Assembly (NCBI GenBank): GCA_017993835.1
Contig: JAGOLX010000017.1
Location: 32,784-96,783, forward strand
Reading direction: 5' to 3'
Length of the DNA stretch: 64,000 bases
DNA from: Phycisphaerae bacterium
GTDB lineage: Bacteria > Planctomycetota > Phycisphaerae > Sedimentisphaerales > Anaerobacaceae
The position numbers were made by a program, and so were the translations under genes. Shown piece after piece: positions 18,001 through 27,183 of this stretch; position 1 is the first letter of the stretch, and each line of letters starts with the position of its first letter. A model generated the notes under the pieces. The model did not search any database, was not told the DNA's origin, and saw only the letters and a list, made by a program, of their open reading frames with translations.

Positions 18001-18255
18001 CTTTGTGTCGTTGGTGTCTGGGGCGATGACGGCCCTATCGAAGACTTTGCCCCCGGGGAGGTTGGGATCCAGGTTGATGTCAGCGGTCAGAATGAAGTGC
18101 TTGTCGTAGTCTTCGGGCGTCTCGCCGAGGGCGGTCAGATCAGCGGCCGTGGCGATCTGATACGGGTCGTTCGGCTCTCCCGTCCCGCCGCTGTACTTGG
18201 CAATAGCAGGGGAAACAAGAAGACACGTCGTCAAGGTTACGAGTAGCGTTCTCAT
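15082..18255 (-). CDS. Exported GLUG-repeat protein
   Basis: A predicted secreted protein of 1057 residues made almost entirely of GLUG-type repeats, with units of the form GGLVGxNxGxIxxCYSTGxVxG. They are arranged in three large modules. Each module begins with a segment like GTGEPNDPYQIATAADL, passes through FNGVFDGAGHTLSHL and ends in a WDFVGQ...DIWxxxxGxYPxLWW stretch. The signal peptide is MRTLLVTLTTCLLVSPAIA. The start at 18255 is preferred over the much longer upstream frame because GGAGGATCGGAG precedes it and a signal peptide begins there. Such proteins are common on planctomycete surfaces and are thought to act in adhesion; no enzyme motif is visible. No sorting signal of the PEP-CTERM kind was seen at the C-terminus. 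Confidence 0.85.
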   Translation of the reverse strand: MRTLLVTLTTCLLVSPAIAKYSGGTGEPNDPYQIATAADLTALGETPEDYDKHFILTADINLDPNLPGGKVFDRAVIAPDTNDTKYGFDGTPFNGVFDGAGHTLSHLTINGSCYLGLFGRLGSTAVVSGLSLQAIDVGGTSNDVGGVVGVSEGTMTDCHSTGRVTGNSRVGGLVGDNQGRISRCHTNGSVWSSGDGGGLTGGGLTGLNSGYLTACHSTCTISGTSDAGGLVGYNGYSGWISHCCATGATSGFNAGGLVADNGGTVTACYSTGAVSGANAWAGVGGLVGGMHGGCVAHCYSTGTVRGPGQNLGGLAGRRREKGGDVVACFWDIQISGQTGSDGGTGKTTVEMQTANTFLEAGWDFVGQDNALHETWHMQPGHYPVLAILSGWAPRQLPGSGTLDDPYLISNALELGTIIHYRPDAHYRLVASIDLSGIHGVSSVIPSLEGVFDGNGSVISNLTITGGDYVGLFGKLESEAEVRDLGVTDVNVTGSRSVGGLVANNAGTVRRCYSVGVVSGTDPQSCVGGLVGGNNGCVDRCYSDGAVSGNGQGSSVGGLIGWNHRAVTNCHSTGSVTGGFGVGGLVGGNEGRVAGSYSTGEVRGGSNVGGLVGINSSEHLSGSVTQCYATGPVIGGYAVGGLVGSYGSIRLSYSTGSVVGESYVGGLAGILSKASQCYSAGSVVGTDHVGGLVGRGGAEVIKMSFWDTQTSGQSQSDGGMGQTTAEMVDANTFMAAGWDFVGQPDGPHDIWAEPESGGYPILWWQLTPLPALPTFSGGAGEPNDPYLISTPPELNSTGYNPRLMGAHFELINDVNLTDTDFHIIGDDLCPFTGSFAGSGHTVSHLTIATNGFAGLFGQLDAGAEIENLGLVDVNATGATVGGLAAFNNGGSIRRCYSSGSISGSYTIGGLVGENRGNLADCYSTGTVSGSYCVGGLVGSNGDALGILAGVWVGTQGAISRCYSTCLVEGPYSGGLTGFNLGSEEVYVRDSFWDIETSNQVGSAGGTDKTTAEMQNIQTFLDAGWDFVGETANGPNDIWKIAEGLDYPRLWWETTEESN

Positions 18256-18944
18256 AATCTCCGATCCTCCAAGATGCCGAAACAAGCTGGAATCAGTTTT
18301 GAACCGCTGATGGACGCGGATGAACGCTGATGGGATAGGGTCCCGGCCTTGGCCCACTGGCCGACCGCGTTCATCCGCGTTCATCTGTGGTTGCAGCCCC
18401 TTTTGAGGTAAGCACGACCCGACGGCGACTATTCCCCACGATCTGCTTGGACTGTCCATGTTCCGCCTCCCATTCGAATGATGAACGGTGGGCATAGCCC
18501 ACCCTACGCCTGCGCCTACACGGACGATCCGTCGGAACGAGATTGCCGCGATCCGTTCGCAATGACATGGCGCGGTGTTCATACTCCGCCTCCCAGTCGA
18601 AAGGAATGCCTGGCCCGGCCGTCGTGTGAAAGAGCCGTCGCCTTCGAGAAGACAGGCCCTTGATGACTGCATGCTCCGTTACGTCTCTGTTGCCAATATA
18701 CCACGAACTGGGCGGGACTTCAAAGAATCGCTTCGGGAATCCACAGGGCAATCGCAAAGTCGCTGGGCGGATCTCGCGCATGTCATTGCGAGGTCGAGAT
18801 TGCTTCGTTGCTGCGCTCCCTGCAATGACATTCATCGTCTTGGGGTAGTTTCTTAGACCCGCGAGCGGACTGGGCGGGTGGATATCGACCGGATCAGACG
18901 CATTGTGGGGATCTGTCGTGCGGAGTCCCGCCCTCAGACCACAG
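18256..18944. other. Intergenic region rich in dispersed repeats, no gene
   Basis: I see no supported gene in these 689 bases. They hold several repetitive words. At about 18300-18395 there is an inverted pair built on GCTGATGGACGCGGATGAACG and its complement. Two similar words occur around 18455 and 18585 (TCCGCCTCCCATTCGAA / TCCGCCTCCCAGTCGAA). A hairpin has arms ATGTCATTGC (18780-18789) and GCAATGACAT (18822-18831). Confidence 0.6.
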
Positions 18945-19859
18945 CTACACGTCGCAGGTCCTCACCGCCTGCACGAGCGACTCCAGTGCGTTGCGGACGG
19001 GCGTATACTCGTGGGCGACATAGCCCTGGTAGCCCGTCTCGACGATTGCCCGCATGACCGCGGGGTAGTAGATCTCCTGGTTCTCATCCAGCTCGTGCCG
19101 GCCCGGCACGCCGGCGGTGTGGAAGTGCCCGATATGCTGGATGTTCTGCTGGATCGTGGCGATCAGGTCGCCTTCCATGATCTGCATGTGGTAGATGTCG
19201 AAGAGCAGCTTGAATCGGGGAGAATTCACCCGCCGGCATAGCTCGAAGGCCCAGGCGTAGTTGTCGCACATGTAGCCGGGGTGGTTCACCTTGCTGTTGA
19301 GCATCTCCATGCAGATGGTCACGCCGGAGTCCTCCGCGATCTTGACCGCCTCTTTGAGGATGAGCTGGCAGTTGTCCATCCCCTCCGCGTCGCTGATGCC
19401 TGCGCGGTCGCCGGCCATGCAGATCACGTTGGGCCACTTGTACTGTGCCGCGGCCTGGATGTTCGTCTGGAACTCCTCGAGGAATTGGGTGTGCTTGGCC
19501 TTGTTGTTCAGGCCGTCCTTGATCCCCCCGGCGCCAGGCACCATGGTCGCGACGAGATCGTGCTTCTTCAGTACGTCCCAATCATTTCGGCCGACCAAGT
19601 CGCGTCCGACCAGTCCCATCTCGACGAGCAGCTTGGCCGCCTGCTCCAGGTCGAGCTTCGCGTTGCGCAGACACCCGCCGCAGATGGACTGCTTGATCCG
19701 CCCGTTTTTGACGACCTTGCCGATGCTGCCGGGCTGCATCGCACCTTGTCCCCACACGACTGCGGGTAATGTGGTCGTCGCCACAACCGCCGTCGCACCC
19801 GCCAACATGTCGCGCCGCGTCAGCCCGCCCGCGCGTCCACTGTTCTCGATCTGGCTCAT
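18945..19859 (-). CDS. Tat-exported TIM-barrel sugar isomerase/epimerase (hydroxypyruvate isomerase-like)
   Basis: A xylose-isomerase-like TIM-barrel protein of 304 residues. The N-terminus has a twin-arginine signal (LTRRDMLAGATAVVATTTLPAV). The rest matches the hydroxypyruvate isomerase-like family. The metal-binding acidic and histidine positions are visible in ICMEMLNSKVNH, LFDIYHMQI, IGHFHTAGVPGRHEL and VAHEYTP. The substrate cannot be told from sequence; planctomycete relatives often sit beside carbohydrate genes, and here a GH29 fucosidase is divergently transcribed. GGGAAGGG lies a little upstream of the ATG. Export is unusual for an isomerase but frequent for this family in planctomycetes. 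Confidence 0.85.
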   Translation of the reverse strand: MSQIENSGRAGGLTRRDMLAGATAVVATTTLPAVVWGQGAMQPGSIGKVVKNGRIKQSICGGCLRNAKLDLEQAAKLLVEMGLVGRDLVGRNDWDVLKKHDLVATMVPGAGGIKDGLNNKAKHTQFLEEFQTNIQAAAQYKWPNVICMAGDRAGISDAEGMDNCQLILKEAVKIAEDSGVTICMEMLNSKVNHPGYMCDNYAWAFELCRRVNSPRFKLLFDIYHMQIMEGDLIATIQQNIQHIGHFHTAGVPGRHELDENQEIYYPAVMRAIVETGYQGYVAHEYTPVRNALESLVQAVRTCDV

Positions 19860-20033
19860 CTGGCGCCCTTCCCGAAAATGAGGTTTGCGAAATAGCGTGG
19901 CATTCCGGCCTCCATGCTACCGCCCGCCCGATCCGAATTCAACCAGCAATCACCGGAACCAGACCTGCGACGCGGATTCACGTGGAGGGACTCGACGACC
20001 GCCTCGTGCTTCGAGAGGCCGGGACACACACCC

Positions 20034-20061
20034 TTGACAGGCGGCTGGTTGGCGGTAGATT
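20034..20061 (+). promoter_or_regulatory. Sigma70-type promoter for the 20111 fucosidase
   Basis: A perfect TTGACA (20034-20039), a 16-bp spacer and TAGATT (20056-20061) lie in the divergent intergenic region. The predicted start of transcription is near 20068, about 43 nt before the chosen ATG. Confidence 0.5.
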
Positions 20062-20110
20062 CGGAGATACACACGATATGAAGAATCGTTACTCCATGGA
20101 GGACATGCAC

Positions 20111-21505
20111 ATGAAACGAACGGCTTGGCTCACAACAGCGAGTCTCATCACAATGTCCATTCTCGCACAGGCGCAGCCTGCAGGGGCCGCAGAAACCAAG
20201 GAGCAGCGGGACGCCCGCATGGACTGGTGGCGTCAAGCCCGCTTCGGCATGTTCGTTCATTGGGGCCTGTATTCGGGCCTGGCCGGCACGTGGAAGGAGA
20301 AATCCGTCGGCGACCGCGGCGGCATGGAGTGGATCCAGCAGCGCGTGGGCGTCGACACGTGGGAATACGCCCACGAGGCCGTCTCGCGATTCCGACCCGT
20401 GGAGGGATTCGCCGCCCAGTGGGCGAAGCTCGCCCGAGAGGCGGGATGTCGCTACGTGGTCTTCACCACGAAGCACCACGACGGCTTCTGCCTGTTCAAT
20501 TCGCAGTACACGACCCATGACGCCTACGACCTCGTCGGGCGGGACCTGTGCAAGGAGATCGTCGACGCCGTACACAACGAGGGGCTCAAGGTGGGCTTCT
20601 ACCACTCGGTGATCGACTGGCACCACCCGCAGTACGATTACGCCAAGGCCAACCAGTTGCCGCACCCGCTGCATGGCAAGCCCTCGCCGAACGGTCCGCG
20701 CAACCAGGATATTTACCTGGACTACCTGCACCATCAGGCAATGGAGCTGTTCTCCAACTACGGGACGGTTGACGTGATCTGGTGGGACTACTCCAAGCAG
20801 GGCAACGAAGGCCCCTTCTGGCGAGCGGATCAGCTCATGGCGATGGCCCGACAGCTCCAGCCGGCGATCATCTCGAACAACCGCCTGTACCACATCCCGG
20901 ACATCGAGAGAGAGGACTCCGCCGACCGGCTCCGAACGTGGAAGCCCGAGCAGGGCGACTTCACCACGCCGGAACAGACGATCCCCTCGACCGGCATCCC
21001 CGGCGTCGACTGGGAGGTCTGCATGACGATGAACACGACCTGGGGATACTCCGAGCACGACCACGCGTGGAAATCGACGCGGACCCTCCTGCACAACCTG
21101 GTGGACATCGTGTCCAAAGGCGGCAACTACCTGCTGAACATCGGTCCCAAGGGCGACGGCTCGATCCCGCAGGAGAGCATCGAGTCCATGCAGGCCATCG
21201 GCAAGTGGATGGCCGCCAACGGCGAGTCCATCTACGGCACGACCGCCAGCCCGTTCGACAAACCCGCCTGGGGAAGATACACCGCCAAGCCGGGACGGCT
21301 CTTCGTCCACGTATTCGATTGGCCTCAGGATGGGAAGTTGCAGATCCCTGCTTCGGATCGCAGGATCGCCCGCGCCTATCTGCTGGCCGACCCTCAGAAG
21401 AGATCTCTGAAGGCGGAGAGCGGCTCGGACTCCATCACGATCCAGGTCCCGTCGCAGGCGCCGGACCAGAACGTCTCCGTCGTCGCGGTCGAGTACGCAG
21501 ATTGA
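20111..21505 (+). CDS. Exported alpha-L-fucosidase (GH29), single domain
   Basis: A second GH29 enzyme, 464 residues, with a signal peptide (MKRTAWLTTASLITMSILAQAQPAGA) and a catalytic barrel with a short C-terminal beta domain. Hallmarks are ARFGMFVHWGLYSG, VVFTTKHHDGFCLFNS and VDVIWWDYSKQG; the Asp of IWWD is the likely nucleophile. MTMNTTWGYSEHDHAWKS and GGNYLLNIGPKGDG are typical of the family. ATG at 20111 was chosen over those at 20096 and 20105 because GGAGGA (20098-20103) is then seven bases upstream. Unlike the fucosidase at 313-2469 it carries no binding modules. It is divergent from the TIM-barrel isomerase and may share its regulation. Confidence 0.92.
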   Translation: MKRTAWLTTASLITMSILAQAQPAGAAETKEQRDARMDWWRQARFGMFVHWGLYSGLAGTWKEKSVGDRGGMEWIQQRVGVDTWEYAHEAVSRFRPVEGFAAQWAKLAREAGCRYVVFTTKHHDGFCLFNSQYTTHDAYDLVGRDLCKEIVDAVHNEGLKVGFYHSVIDWHHPQYDYAKANQLPHPLHGKPSPNGPRNQDIYLDYLHHQAMELFSNYGTVDVIWWDYSKQGNEGPFWRADQLMAMARQLQPAIISNNRLYHIPDIEREDSADRLRTWKPEQGDFTTPEQTIPSTGIPGVDWEVCMTMNTTWGYSEHDHAWKSTRTLLHNLVDIVSKGGNYLLNIGPKGDGSIPQESIESMQAIGKWMAANGESIYGTTASPFDKPAWGRYTAKPGRLFVHVFDWPQDGKLQIPASDRRIARAYLLADPQKRSLKAESGSDSITIQVPSQAPDQNVSVVAVEYAD

Positions 21506-21555
21506 TCCTGTCGTCCTGAACGAAGTGAAGGACCTGGGCATCGCACGAGAGGCTT

Positions 21556-23880
21556 CTACGGCGAGACAATCTCGAACGGAATGGCGGGCAGCGTCACCGC
21601 CGGGACCCGGCGTCTCGCTTGTGGGGTCTTCTCGCCGGCAGATGCCGGCGGTTTCGTGGAGAAGGCGCTGACGATGAGGTTGCCCTTCAAGCCGGGTTGG
21701 ACCTTGTCAGCCTCGCTCCTTAGCATGATCTCGACGCCCTCGCGAATCGGTGTGACGCTCTCGACCACAATCCCCTCCGCCGGATCGCTCACCTCCAACT
21801 GTGTTGTCGTCGCGAACCAGCGTCCGGCGGGCCCGATTCGAACGGGCGCCGTCCCGCCGGCAGGAATTCGGACCGGCACACTGCCGACGAGACGCATGTC
21901 CCCCTTCGACATCCGCTGGCCCGAGACCGCGACTCTCAACTCCCGGGCGGGGACGAGATGCTGATAGAAGAAGGCCTGCATCATGTCGTCGGCCGGCACG
22001 ACCGGGCGAACCGCCTCGCGTCCGTCGATCACCGCCCGGCCCTCCGCCGACAGGCTCAGCGGCTCTTCCGTCGGCTTCGACGGAACCGTCAGCGTAATCT
22101 GCACTTTGTCCTGTCCGCCGGGTGCCCAGCCGCTCAGCAGGTATCCCGACGGAGCATCCTTCAGGGCCAATGTGATGTCGCCATCGAATCCGTCCCTGCG
22201 AAGGACGTATACGGTCAGCGGAATCGTGGTCCCGCCGCGGACGTTGATACTCGACGGCACGATTCGCAGCTCGAAATCCGGCCGCGGCGGGCTGATCCGC
22301 AGACGATACCCATATTCGTCGCCGCCTCGGGCCTGGGCGTCGCTCAGGCGGAGGTAGTATGTGCCGTCGGTCGGCAGAGTGACGGACAAGCACGAGTCCG
22401 CATGGTGCGTGATCAACCCCGAGCCCTTGTCCTCCTGGTCATCGTTGGAAGCTACGTGCCGGCCCGCGTTATCGGTCAGTCGGAGCACGGAATCCAGCGG
22501 CGATCCCAGTCGTCGGGCGGTGACTTCCGCGACAACCGCGCTGCCCGCTCGACCGTCGAAGCGGAACACGTCGGCGTCGCTGTCAGCACTGATCCGCCCA
22601 TTCACAATCGTCGGCAACGCGATCCGCTGCGCCATCTCCAGCGAATCGTTCGACTCGTTCTCCACGCACTCGGGCAGGGTGTCCACCGAAAAGAGAGGCG
22701 GATTCCCGCTCGTCGGGAGTGAATAGTCCAATTCGACGATCCTGTCTCTCTCTTCGGCGTCGGCGGGCTCGCGGATGAGACGAGTCGTCCGCAGGTTCCA
22801 ACCCTGCAAGTCAACGCTCGTGCGAGCGCCGGCCGGGCCCCCGAGCGGGAAGATGCTCGTCACGAACGGCAACTCGCCCACTGCGATGCGATAGACGAAG
22901 TCCTGTCGCCCGCGGTAGATCGAATCCTTGATCTCGATGAGGTACTCGCCGTCCTCAGGGATCTCGCAGCACAGGACCGGGTCGGGGTTGAACCGGTAGT
23001 CGTCGTCGTACGCCAGCTCGCGTCCCTGGTCGTCGCAGAGAGCGACAGTGGCCTGGAACCAGCCCGGCACCGCGTCGGCGAGATAGGGAATCAACTCGCG
23101 GGCACTGGCGGCAACCACCAGACGCTGCCCCTTCCTCGCCGCGAAGCGGTAGCGATCCACATCGCCGGGCATGATCTGGCCGTTCACGACCGCGGGCAGT
23201 GAGATGTGCATGTCGGCCTCCGCGGGATCGACCTTCGCCTGACGGCGGTACGGCTGCCCTGCCGTATTCGGCGGCACCACAACCGCCCGCGCCGCCTTCT
23301 CGCGGAATTCGGGCAACGTGCCGACGCAGAACACCAGCGGGTTCGACAACCCTGATGCCGTCACGAGTCTCAGTTCGCGACGCCCGGGCCGTGCGTCCGG
23401 GCCGACCGTGACGGAGAGCGTCACCGTCTCGGAGATCGCGGGATTGGCCTGCCGACTCGGGGGGCCCTCCGACAGCTTCTCTCGGATCTCGGCGAGCATC
23501 TTCTCGTCCTCGACCGTCCATTCCGCGGACGCATCGTTGGAGTCCTGGGAGACGCCCTGCCCGCCGGGTCCGGCGCTCTTCATCCCGGCGGATTTTCTCT
23601 CTTGGAGTTCCTTCATCTTGTCCCGCAGCTCGTTGAACTGCCGTTGCGTCAGGGGCTTGGTCTGCGAGAGCACGACGGCCTGGATGTCGCCCCCGCCGAT
23701 GCACAGGCCGACTGCGCCGTCGAGATACTGACCGCCGAGGACCACTTGGAACGTCTGGCCCTGCCGGCCGCCGGCGGGATACACGTAGCCGATCCGCGGG
23801 GTGTTCTGCTGTCCCCGCGCGGCGGGCAGAACCGCCAGGAGCGACAGGCAGGCAATTGCAAGCAATCGAGATGAATCCAT
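21556..23880 (-). CDS. Exported PPC-domain protein of the planctomycete DUF1501 cluster
   Basis: A predicted secreted protein of 774 residues with a signal peptide (MDSSRLLAIACLSLLAVLPAARG). An N-terminal TIG-like stretch contains YVYPAGGRQGQTFQVVLGG. It is followed by at least two pre-peptidase C-terminal (PPC) domains, seen as DVDRYRFAARKGQRLV and SDADVFRFDGRAGSAVV with their DDQEDKGSGL and TYYLRLSDA ends. The C-terminus is unassigned beta-rich sequence. The start was set at the ATG preceded by AGGGGG, just 14 bp after the DUF1501 gene. The order DUF1549/1553, DUF1501, PPC is a recurrent planctomycete arrangement; its biological role is not established. Confidence 0.88.
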   Translation of the reverse strand: MDSSRLLAIACLSLLAVLPAARGQQNTPRIGYVYPAGGRQGQTFQVVLGGQYLDGAVGLCIGGGDIQAVVLSQTKPLTQRQFNELRDKMKELQERKSAGMKSAGPGGQGVSQDSNDASAEWTVEDEKMLAEIREKLSEGPPSRQANPAISETVTLSVTVGPDARPGRRELRLVTASGLSNPLVFCVGTLPEFREKAARAVVVPPNTAGQPYRRQAKVDPAEADMHISLPAVVNGQIMPGDVDRYRFAARKGQRLVVAASARELIPYLADAVPGWFQATVALCDDQGRELAYDDDYRFNPDPVLCCEIPEDGEYLIEIKDSIYRGRQDFVYRIAVGELPFVTSIFPLGGPAGARTSVDLQGWNLRTTRLIREPADAEERDRIVELDYSLPTSGNPPLFSVDTLPECVENESNDSLEMAQRIALPTIVNGRISADSDADVFRFDGRAGSAVVAEVTARRLGSPLDSVLRLTDNAGRHVASNDDQEDKGSGLITHHADSCLSVTLPTDGTYYLRLSDAQARGGDEYGYRLRISPPRPDFELRIVPSSINVRGGTTIPLTVYVLRRDGFDGDITLALKDAPSGYLLSGWAPGGQDKVQITLTVPSKPTEEPLSLSAEGRAVIDGREAVRPVVPADDMMQAFFYQHLVPARELRVAVSGQRMSKGDMRLVGSVPVRIPAGGTAPVRIGPAGRWFATTTQLEVSDPAEGIVVESVTPIREGVEIMLRSEADKVQPGLKGNLIVSAFSTKPPASAGEKTPQARRRVPAVTLPAIPFEIVSP

Positions 23881-23894
23881 AAGACGCCCCCTGC

Positions 23895-25205
23895 TCACAT
23901 GATCTCCGTCAAACGTCCGCTCTCGGCTGCGCCCTGTGCGGGAACAGGCAACGCATGGACCGTCAGTCCCTGCGGATGAGGCAGCTTCGCGCCGGGGTCG
24001 ATGTCGAGCAATTCGTACATGCTCGCGATGAGATCCTCCGGGTGGACCGGCCGATCCTTCACTTCCTCGCCCGTGTCGTTTGACGCGCCGACCACCCGGC
24101 CACCCTTGAATCCGCCTCCGGCGACGACGACGCTGAAGACCTTGCCGAAGTGATTGCGACCGCCATTCCACGGCGCCTCCCACTGCACTCTCGGCGTCCG
24201 GCCGAACTCGCCGCCCCACCAGACGATGGTGCTGTCCAGCAGCCCGCGATCCGACAGGTCCCGCAGCAGCGTCGCCATGCCCCGGTCCATCTCCGGGAGC
24301 TGGCGGCGCATGGCCTGGAAGTGCAGCTTGTGCGTGTCCCAGCCCTTGTAGTTGATGGTGACGTAGGGGACGCCGCGTTCGACGAGCCGACGGGCCATCA
24401 GACAGGATTGACCGAAGGTGTTCCGGCCGTACTGTTCTCGCAACTCGTCCTTCTCCTGCGACAGGTCGAACACCTTGGCGCCGTCGCCCAGGATCAGGTC
24501 ATAGGCCTGGTTCTCACATTGCTCCGAGGCAGCCACTCGGGGATCGCCTTGCATGGCCTTCCCTAGAGTGTTCAGCTCGCCCAGCAGGTCGCGCCGGCTC
24601 TGCTGTCGCTGCGTGGAGATGCCCTGCGCGACGACGCCTTCGACGACGAACGGGGTTCGGGCCGGATCGCCACCCGTGGCAAAGGGCTTGTATCGAGAAC
24701 CCAGGAAGCCTGCCTCGGAGAACCGACCCTGCAATTCGGTCAGCACGATGTAGGGCGGGATCAAACCCTTGTACCCTGCATCGTAGCCTTTGAACAGGGA
24801 GACGACGGCGCCGACGCACGGATAGACCTGCCCGTCGCCCGGCATCCGACCCGTCTGGACGCGATAGGAGGCGGTCTCATGGGCGTTCACGCCGTGAGTC
24901 ATGCTGCGGATGATGGAGTACTTGTCCGCCTGTTGGGCCAGCAGAGGCAGCAGCTCGCCGATGACGATCCCGTCCACGTTGGTGGCGACGGGCTTGTTCA
25001 GCGGGCCGGTGTAGTCGTTGCCCGCCTGGGGTTTGGGATCGAACGTGTCCAGATGCGCCGGCCCGCCCCACATCCAAATCTGAATGACGGATTTCGCCTT
25101 CGCCGGCCGCGGCGACGCCGACGCCCTCCGGCGACCCGCCACGAATCCGGCGGCGCCGAGAAGGCCAAGACGCATCGCGTCGCGTCGGGAGATGGGCGTG
25201 TCCAT
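23895..25205 (-). CDS. Tat-exported DUF1501 family protein
   Basis: The 436 residues begin with a twin-arginine signal (ISRRDAMRLGLLGAAGF). The body matches DUF1501, a family distantly related to sulfatase/alkaline phosphatase folds. Typical segments are VIQIWMWGGPAHLDTFDPK, YSIIRSMTHGVNAHE, VWWGGEFGRTP and GGRNHFGKVFSVVVAGGG. The function of the family is unknown. It is the middle gene of a three-gene set with 27 bp to the gene upstream and 14 bp to the gene downstream, so the three are almost certainly co-transcribed. Confidence 0.92.
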   Translation of the reverse strand: MDTPISRRDAMRLGLLGAAGFVAGRRRASASPRPAKAKSVIQIWMWGGPAHLDTFDPKPQAGNDYTGPLNKPVATNVDGIVIGELLPLLAQQADKYSIIRSMTHGVNAHETASYRVQTGRMPGDGQVYPCVGAVVSLFKGYDAGYKGLIPPYIVLTELQGRFSEAGFLGSRYKPFATGGDPARTPFVVEGVVAQGISTQRQQSRRDLLGELNTLGKAMQGDPRVAASEQCENQAYDLILGDGAKVFDLSQEKDELREQYGRNTFGQSCLMARRLVERGVPYVTINYKGWDTHKLHFQAMRRQLPEMDRGMATLLRDLSDRGLLDSTIVWWGGEFGRTPRVQWEAPWNGGRNHFGKVFSVVVAGGGFKGGRVVGASNDTGEEVKDRPVHPEDLIASMYELLDIDPGAKLPHPQGLTVHALPVPAQGAAESGRLTEIM

Positions 25206-25232
25206 ATGCCGTGCCTTTCGTCCTTCACGTCC

Positions 25233-26819
25233 TCAGTGCCTGTAGAGGAACTCCACGCTGTTGATCAGGGCCCAGGTCAGATCGATGGCGGCCTCGCGAC
25301 TCTTGCCTTTGCCGGCCTGCATGTACGCAGCCGCAGTCTTGCGTTCCTCCTCCGTCGGGTACCGCGAGAGAATCGTCAGGTACAACGTATCGACGATCTC
25401 GCGAGGCCTGGCCCTCGACCGCAGCACATTCTGCAACGCGGGACCCTGCTCGATCTTGCGCTGGATATGGCTGGAGTTCAGCAGGTGCAATCGCTGGGCG
25501 GCCGTGGGGTTGTTGTTCCGCTCCGACTCCAGGCCGGTGTCCCGCGGCGAGCGCCCGAACATCTCCAGGAAAGAGCTGGTGATGCTGCCGTCGGCCAACG
25601 CGATGGACCGCTGATCGTCGGGGATGAACGTGAACGGCTCCGGAACGGCGCTGAAGTACGCTTCGGTCGTGCCGGTGATCTGGTTGAGGGCGTCGATCAG
25701 CACCTCCGCTTCGAGCCGACGGAGCGGATAGCGGGCGAAGTTCGCCTCCGCCTGCGGCTCGTCCGTCGCGGGGATGCAGGAGAGCTGGTACGTCTGCGAA
25801 TGGAGGATCAGGCGGTAGATGTGCTTGAGGTCGTAACCGGACGCGACCAGTTCGCGTTCCAGGAACGCGAGCAGCTCCGGATTGCTCGGCGGATTGTCCT
25901 CGCGGATGTCGTCCGGCTCGTGGATGATGCCCCGCCCGAGCAGCCAGGACCAGATGCGATTGACGACGTTGCGTGCGAACCACGGGTTCTTTGCGTCGGT
26001 CAGCCAGTCGGCGAAGACGTCACGCGGGTCGCCCTCCGGGGACAAAGACACCGTGGTCCCATCCGGGAGGGTGGCAGACGCGGGCAACGGCTTGTTCGGA
26101 TCGGACAGGACGATTTCCTCTTTCCATTCCCCGGTGGCTTTGTAACCGATTCGCGAGAAGAACACCGCCATCTGCGACCACCGCTCGTCGGGCCAACTGT
26201 CGGCTCGCACGCCCATGAACGCCAACGCCACCGCCTGGGCCAGGGTCTGTGGGTCTTTGCTCTGGACCGCGCGATAGAAGTTGACGGGAGGGACGCGGAA
26301 GTTGCTGCCACTGGAGGTGAGCATCTCGCGAACAAATCGATCATACGGCGTATTCGCCGCCAGGGAGGTCCGTATCCAGCGATGGTACGCCTGCACCGCG
26401 TTGGGCCACAGGTTGATGGGGAATTCCGACTTGACCCGCAGCAGGTCGCTCCATTTCATCGCCCAGTAGTCGGCGAATTCATCCCGTGCCAGCAGCCGGT
26501 CGATCAGAACGCTGCGTTTGTTCGGGTCCTGGTCCGAGAGAAACGCCTGAGCCTCCTGGGCGGTGGGCAGCGTGCCGATGACATCCAGGAACACCCGGCG
26601 GACGAATGCCGCGTCCGAACATGGATTGGCAGGCTCGATGCCCAACTCCGCGAGTCGGCCAAAGACCAGTTCGTCGATTCGACCGCGCGGCATCGGCCTG
26701 CCCGGATCCTCGAACGGGCTCGTCGCGGCCCAGGCTGCCACGGCTGCGGCCAAGGCAATCGCTACTGTCGCCGGTCTCTTCATCATTGTCGGTGCTTTCA
26801 CCCACATCCGGGCTTCCAT
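25233..26819 (-). CDS. DUF1549/DUF1553 protein (PSCyt2/PSD1 type)
   Basis: The 528 residues show the planctomycete-specific DUF1549 domain in the first half (RRVFLDVIGTLPTAQEAQAFL, YWAMKWSDLLRVKSE). DUF1553 occupies the second half (WFARNVVNRIWSWLLGRGI, YRLILHSQTYQLS, RYPLRRLEAEVLIDAL, LTILSRYPTEEER, WALINSVEFLYRH). A signal-like hydrophobic stretch follows Met-Lys-Arg near the N-terminus. Starts at 26819 and 26786 are both possible; 26819 has AGAGG upstream. No cytochrome c CxxCH motif is present, unlike longer relatives. It is the first gene of the set that continues with DUF1501 and the PPC protein. The molecular function is unknown. Confidence 0.9.
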   Translation of the reverse strand: MEARMWVKAPTMMKRPATVAIALAAAVAAWAATSPFEDPGRPMPRGRIDELVFGRLAELGIEPANPCSDAAFVRRVFLDVIGTLPTAQEAQAFLSDQDPNKRSVLIDRLLARDEFADYWAMKWSDLLRVKSEFPINLWPNAVQAYHRWIRTSLAANTPYDRFVREMLTSSGSNFRVPPVNFYRAVQSKDPQTLAQAVALAFMGVRADSWPDERWSQMAVFFSRIGYKATGEWKEEIVLSDPNKPLPASATLPDGTTVSLSPEGDPRDVFADWLTDAKNPWFARNVVNRIWSWLLGRGIIHEPDDIREDNPPSNPELLAFLERELVASGYDLKHIYRLILHSQTYQLSCIPATDEPQAEANFARYPLRRLEAEVLIDALNQITGTTEAYFSAVPEPFTFIPDDQRSIALADGSITSSFLEMFGRSPRDTGLESERNNNPTAAQRLHLLNSSHIQRKIEQGPALQNVLRSRARPREIVDTLYLTILSRYPTEEERKTAAAYMQAGKGKSREAAIDLTWALINSVEFLYRH

Positions 26820-26948
26820 GCCCCAGACCTCTTTTCATTGTAGGACGTTTGACGGCACCTGTAAATTGCGGCTCATCGCGAGGTGCACGCGACGTACACG
26901 ACCGCGGTTGCGGCCTCTCGTCAGACGCCGAGGCGCTGCTCGGACTTC

Positions 26949-27033
26949 GTCATTCCTGCGTCAAGCAGGAATCCAGGAACCGCGGTATGCGACGGGTCCT
27001 AAGGAAGTGGATTCCCGCTTCCGCGGGAATGAC
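26949..27033 (-). repeat. 85-bp dispersed palindromic element, copy 1
   Basis: Both ends are small hairpins ending in GTCATTCC / GGAATGAC, with a less conserved centre. In reverse orientation it matches 42194-42275 and 42551-42620. It lies in the 364-bp gap between the DUF1549 gene and ettA, which otherwise contains only the ettA promoter. Confidence 0.75.
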
Positions 27034-27109
27034 AATCCGCGGTCGGCATGGACCTCGATGGTACGCCCGGAAGTACGATCGTGCCCCCGCGCCGTCGGCA
27101 TGGCACGCC

Positions 27110-27138
27110 TTGCCAGGGGCGCGATGTGATGCTATAGT
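27110..27138 (+). promoter_or_regulatory. Sigma70-type promoter of ettA
   Basis: TTGCCA (27110-27115) and TATAGT (27133-27138) are separated by 17 bp. The start of transcription would be near 27145, giving a leader of about 40 nt that contains the AAGGA site before the ATG at 27184. Confidence 0.6.
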
Positions 27139-27183
27139 GTGCCTTCCATGTATGGGCGGTCTATAGGATCTTAAGGATCTCAC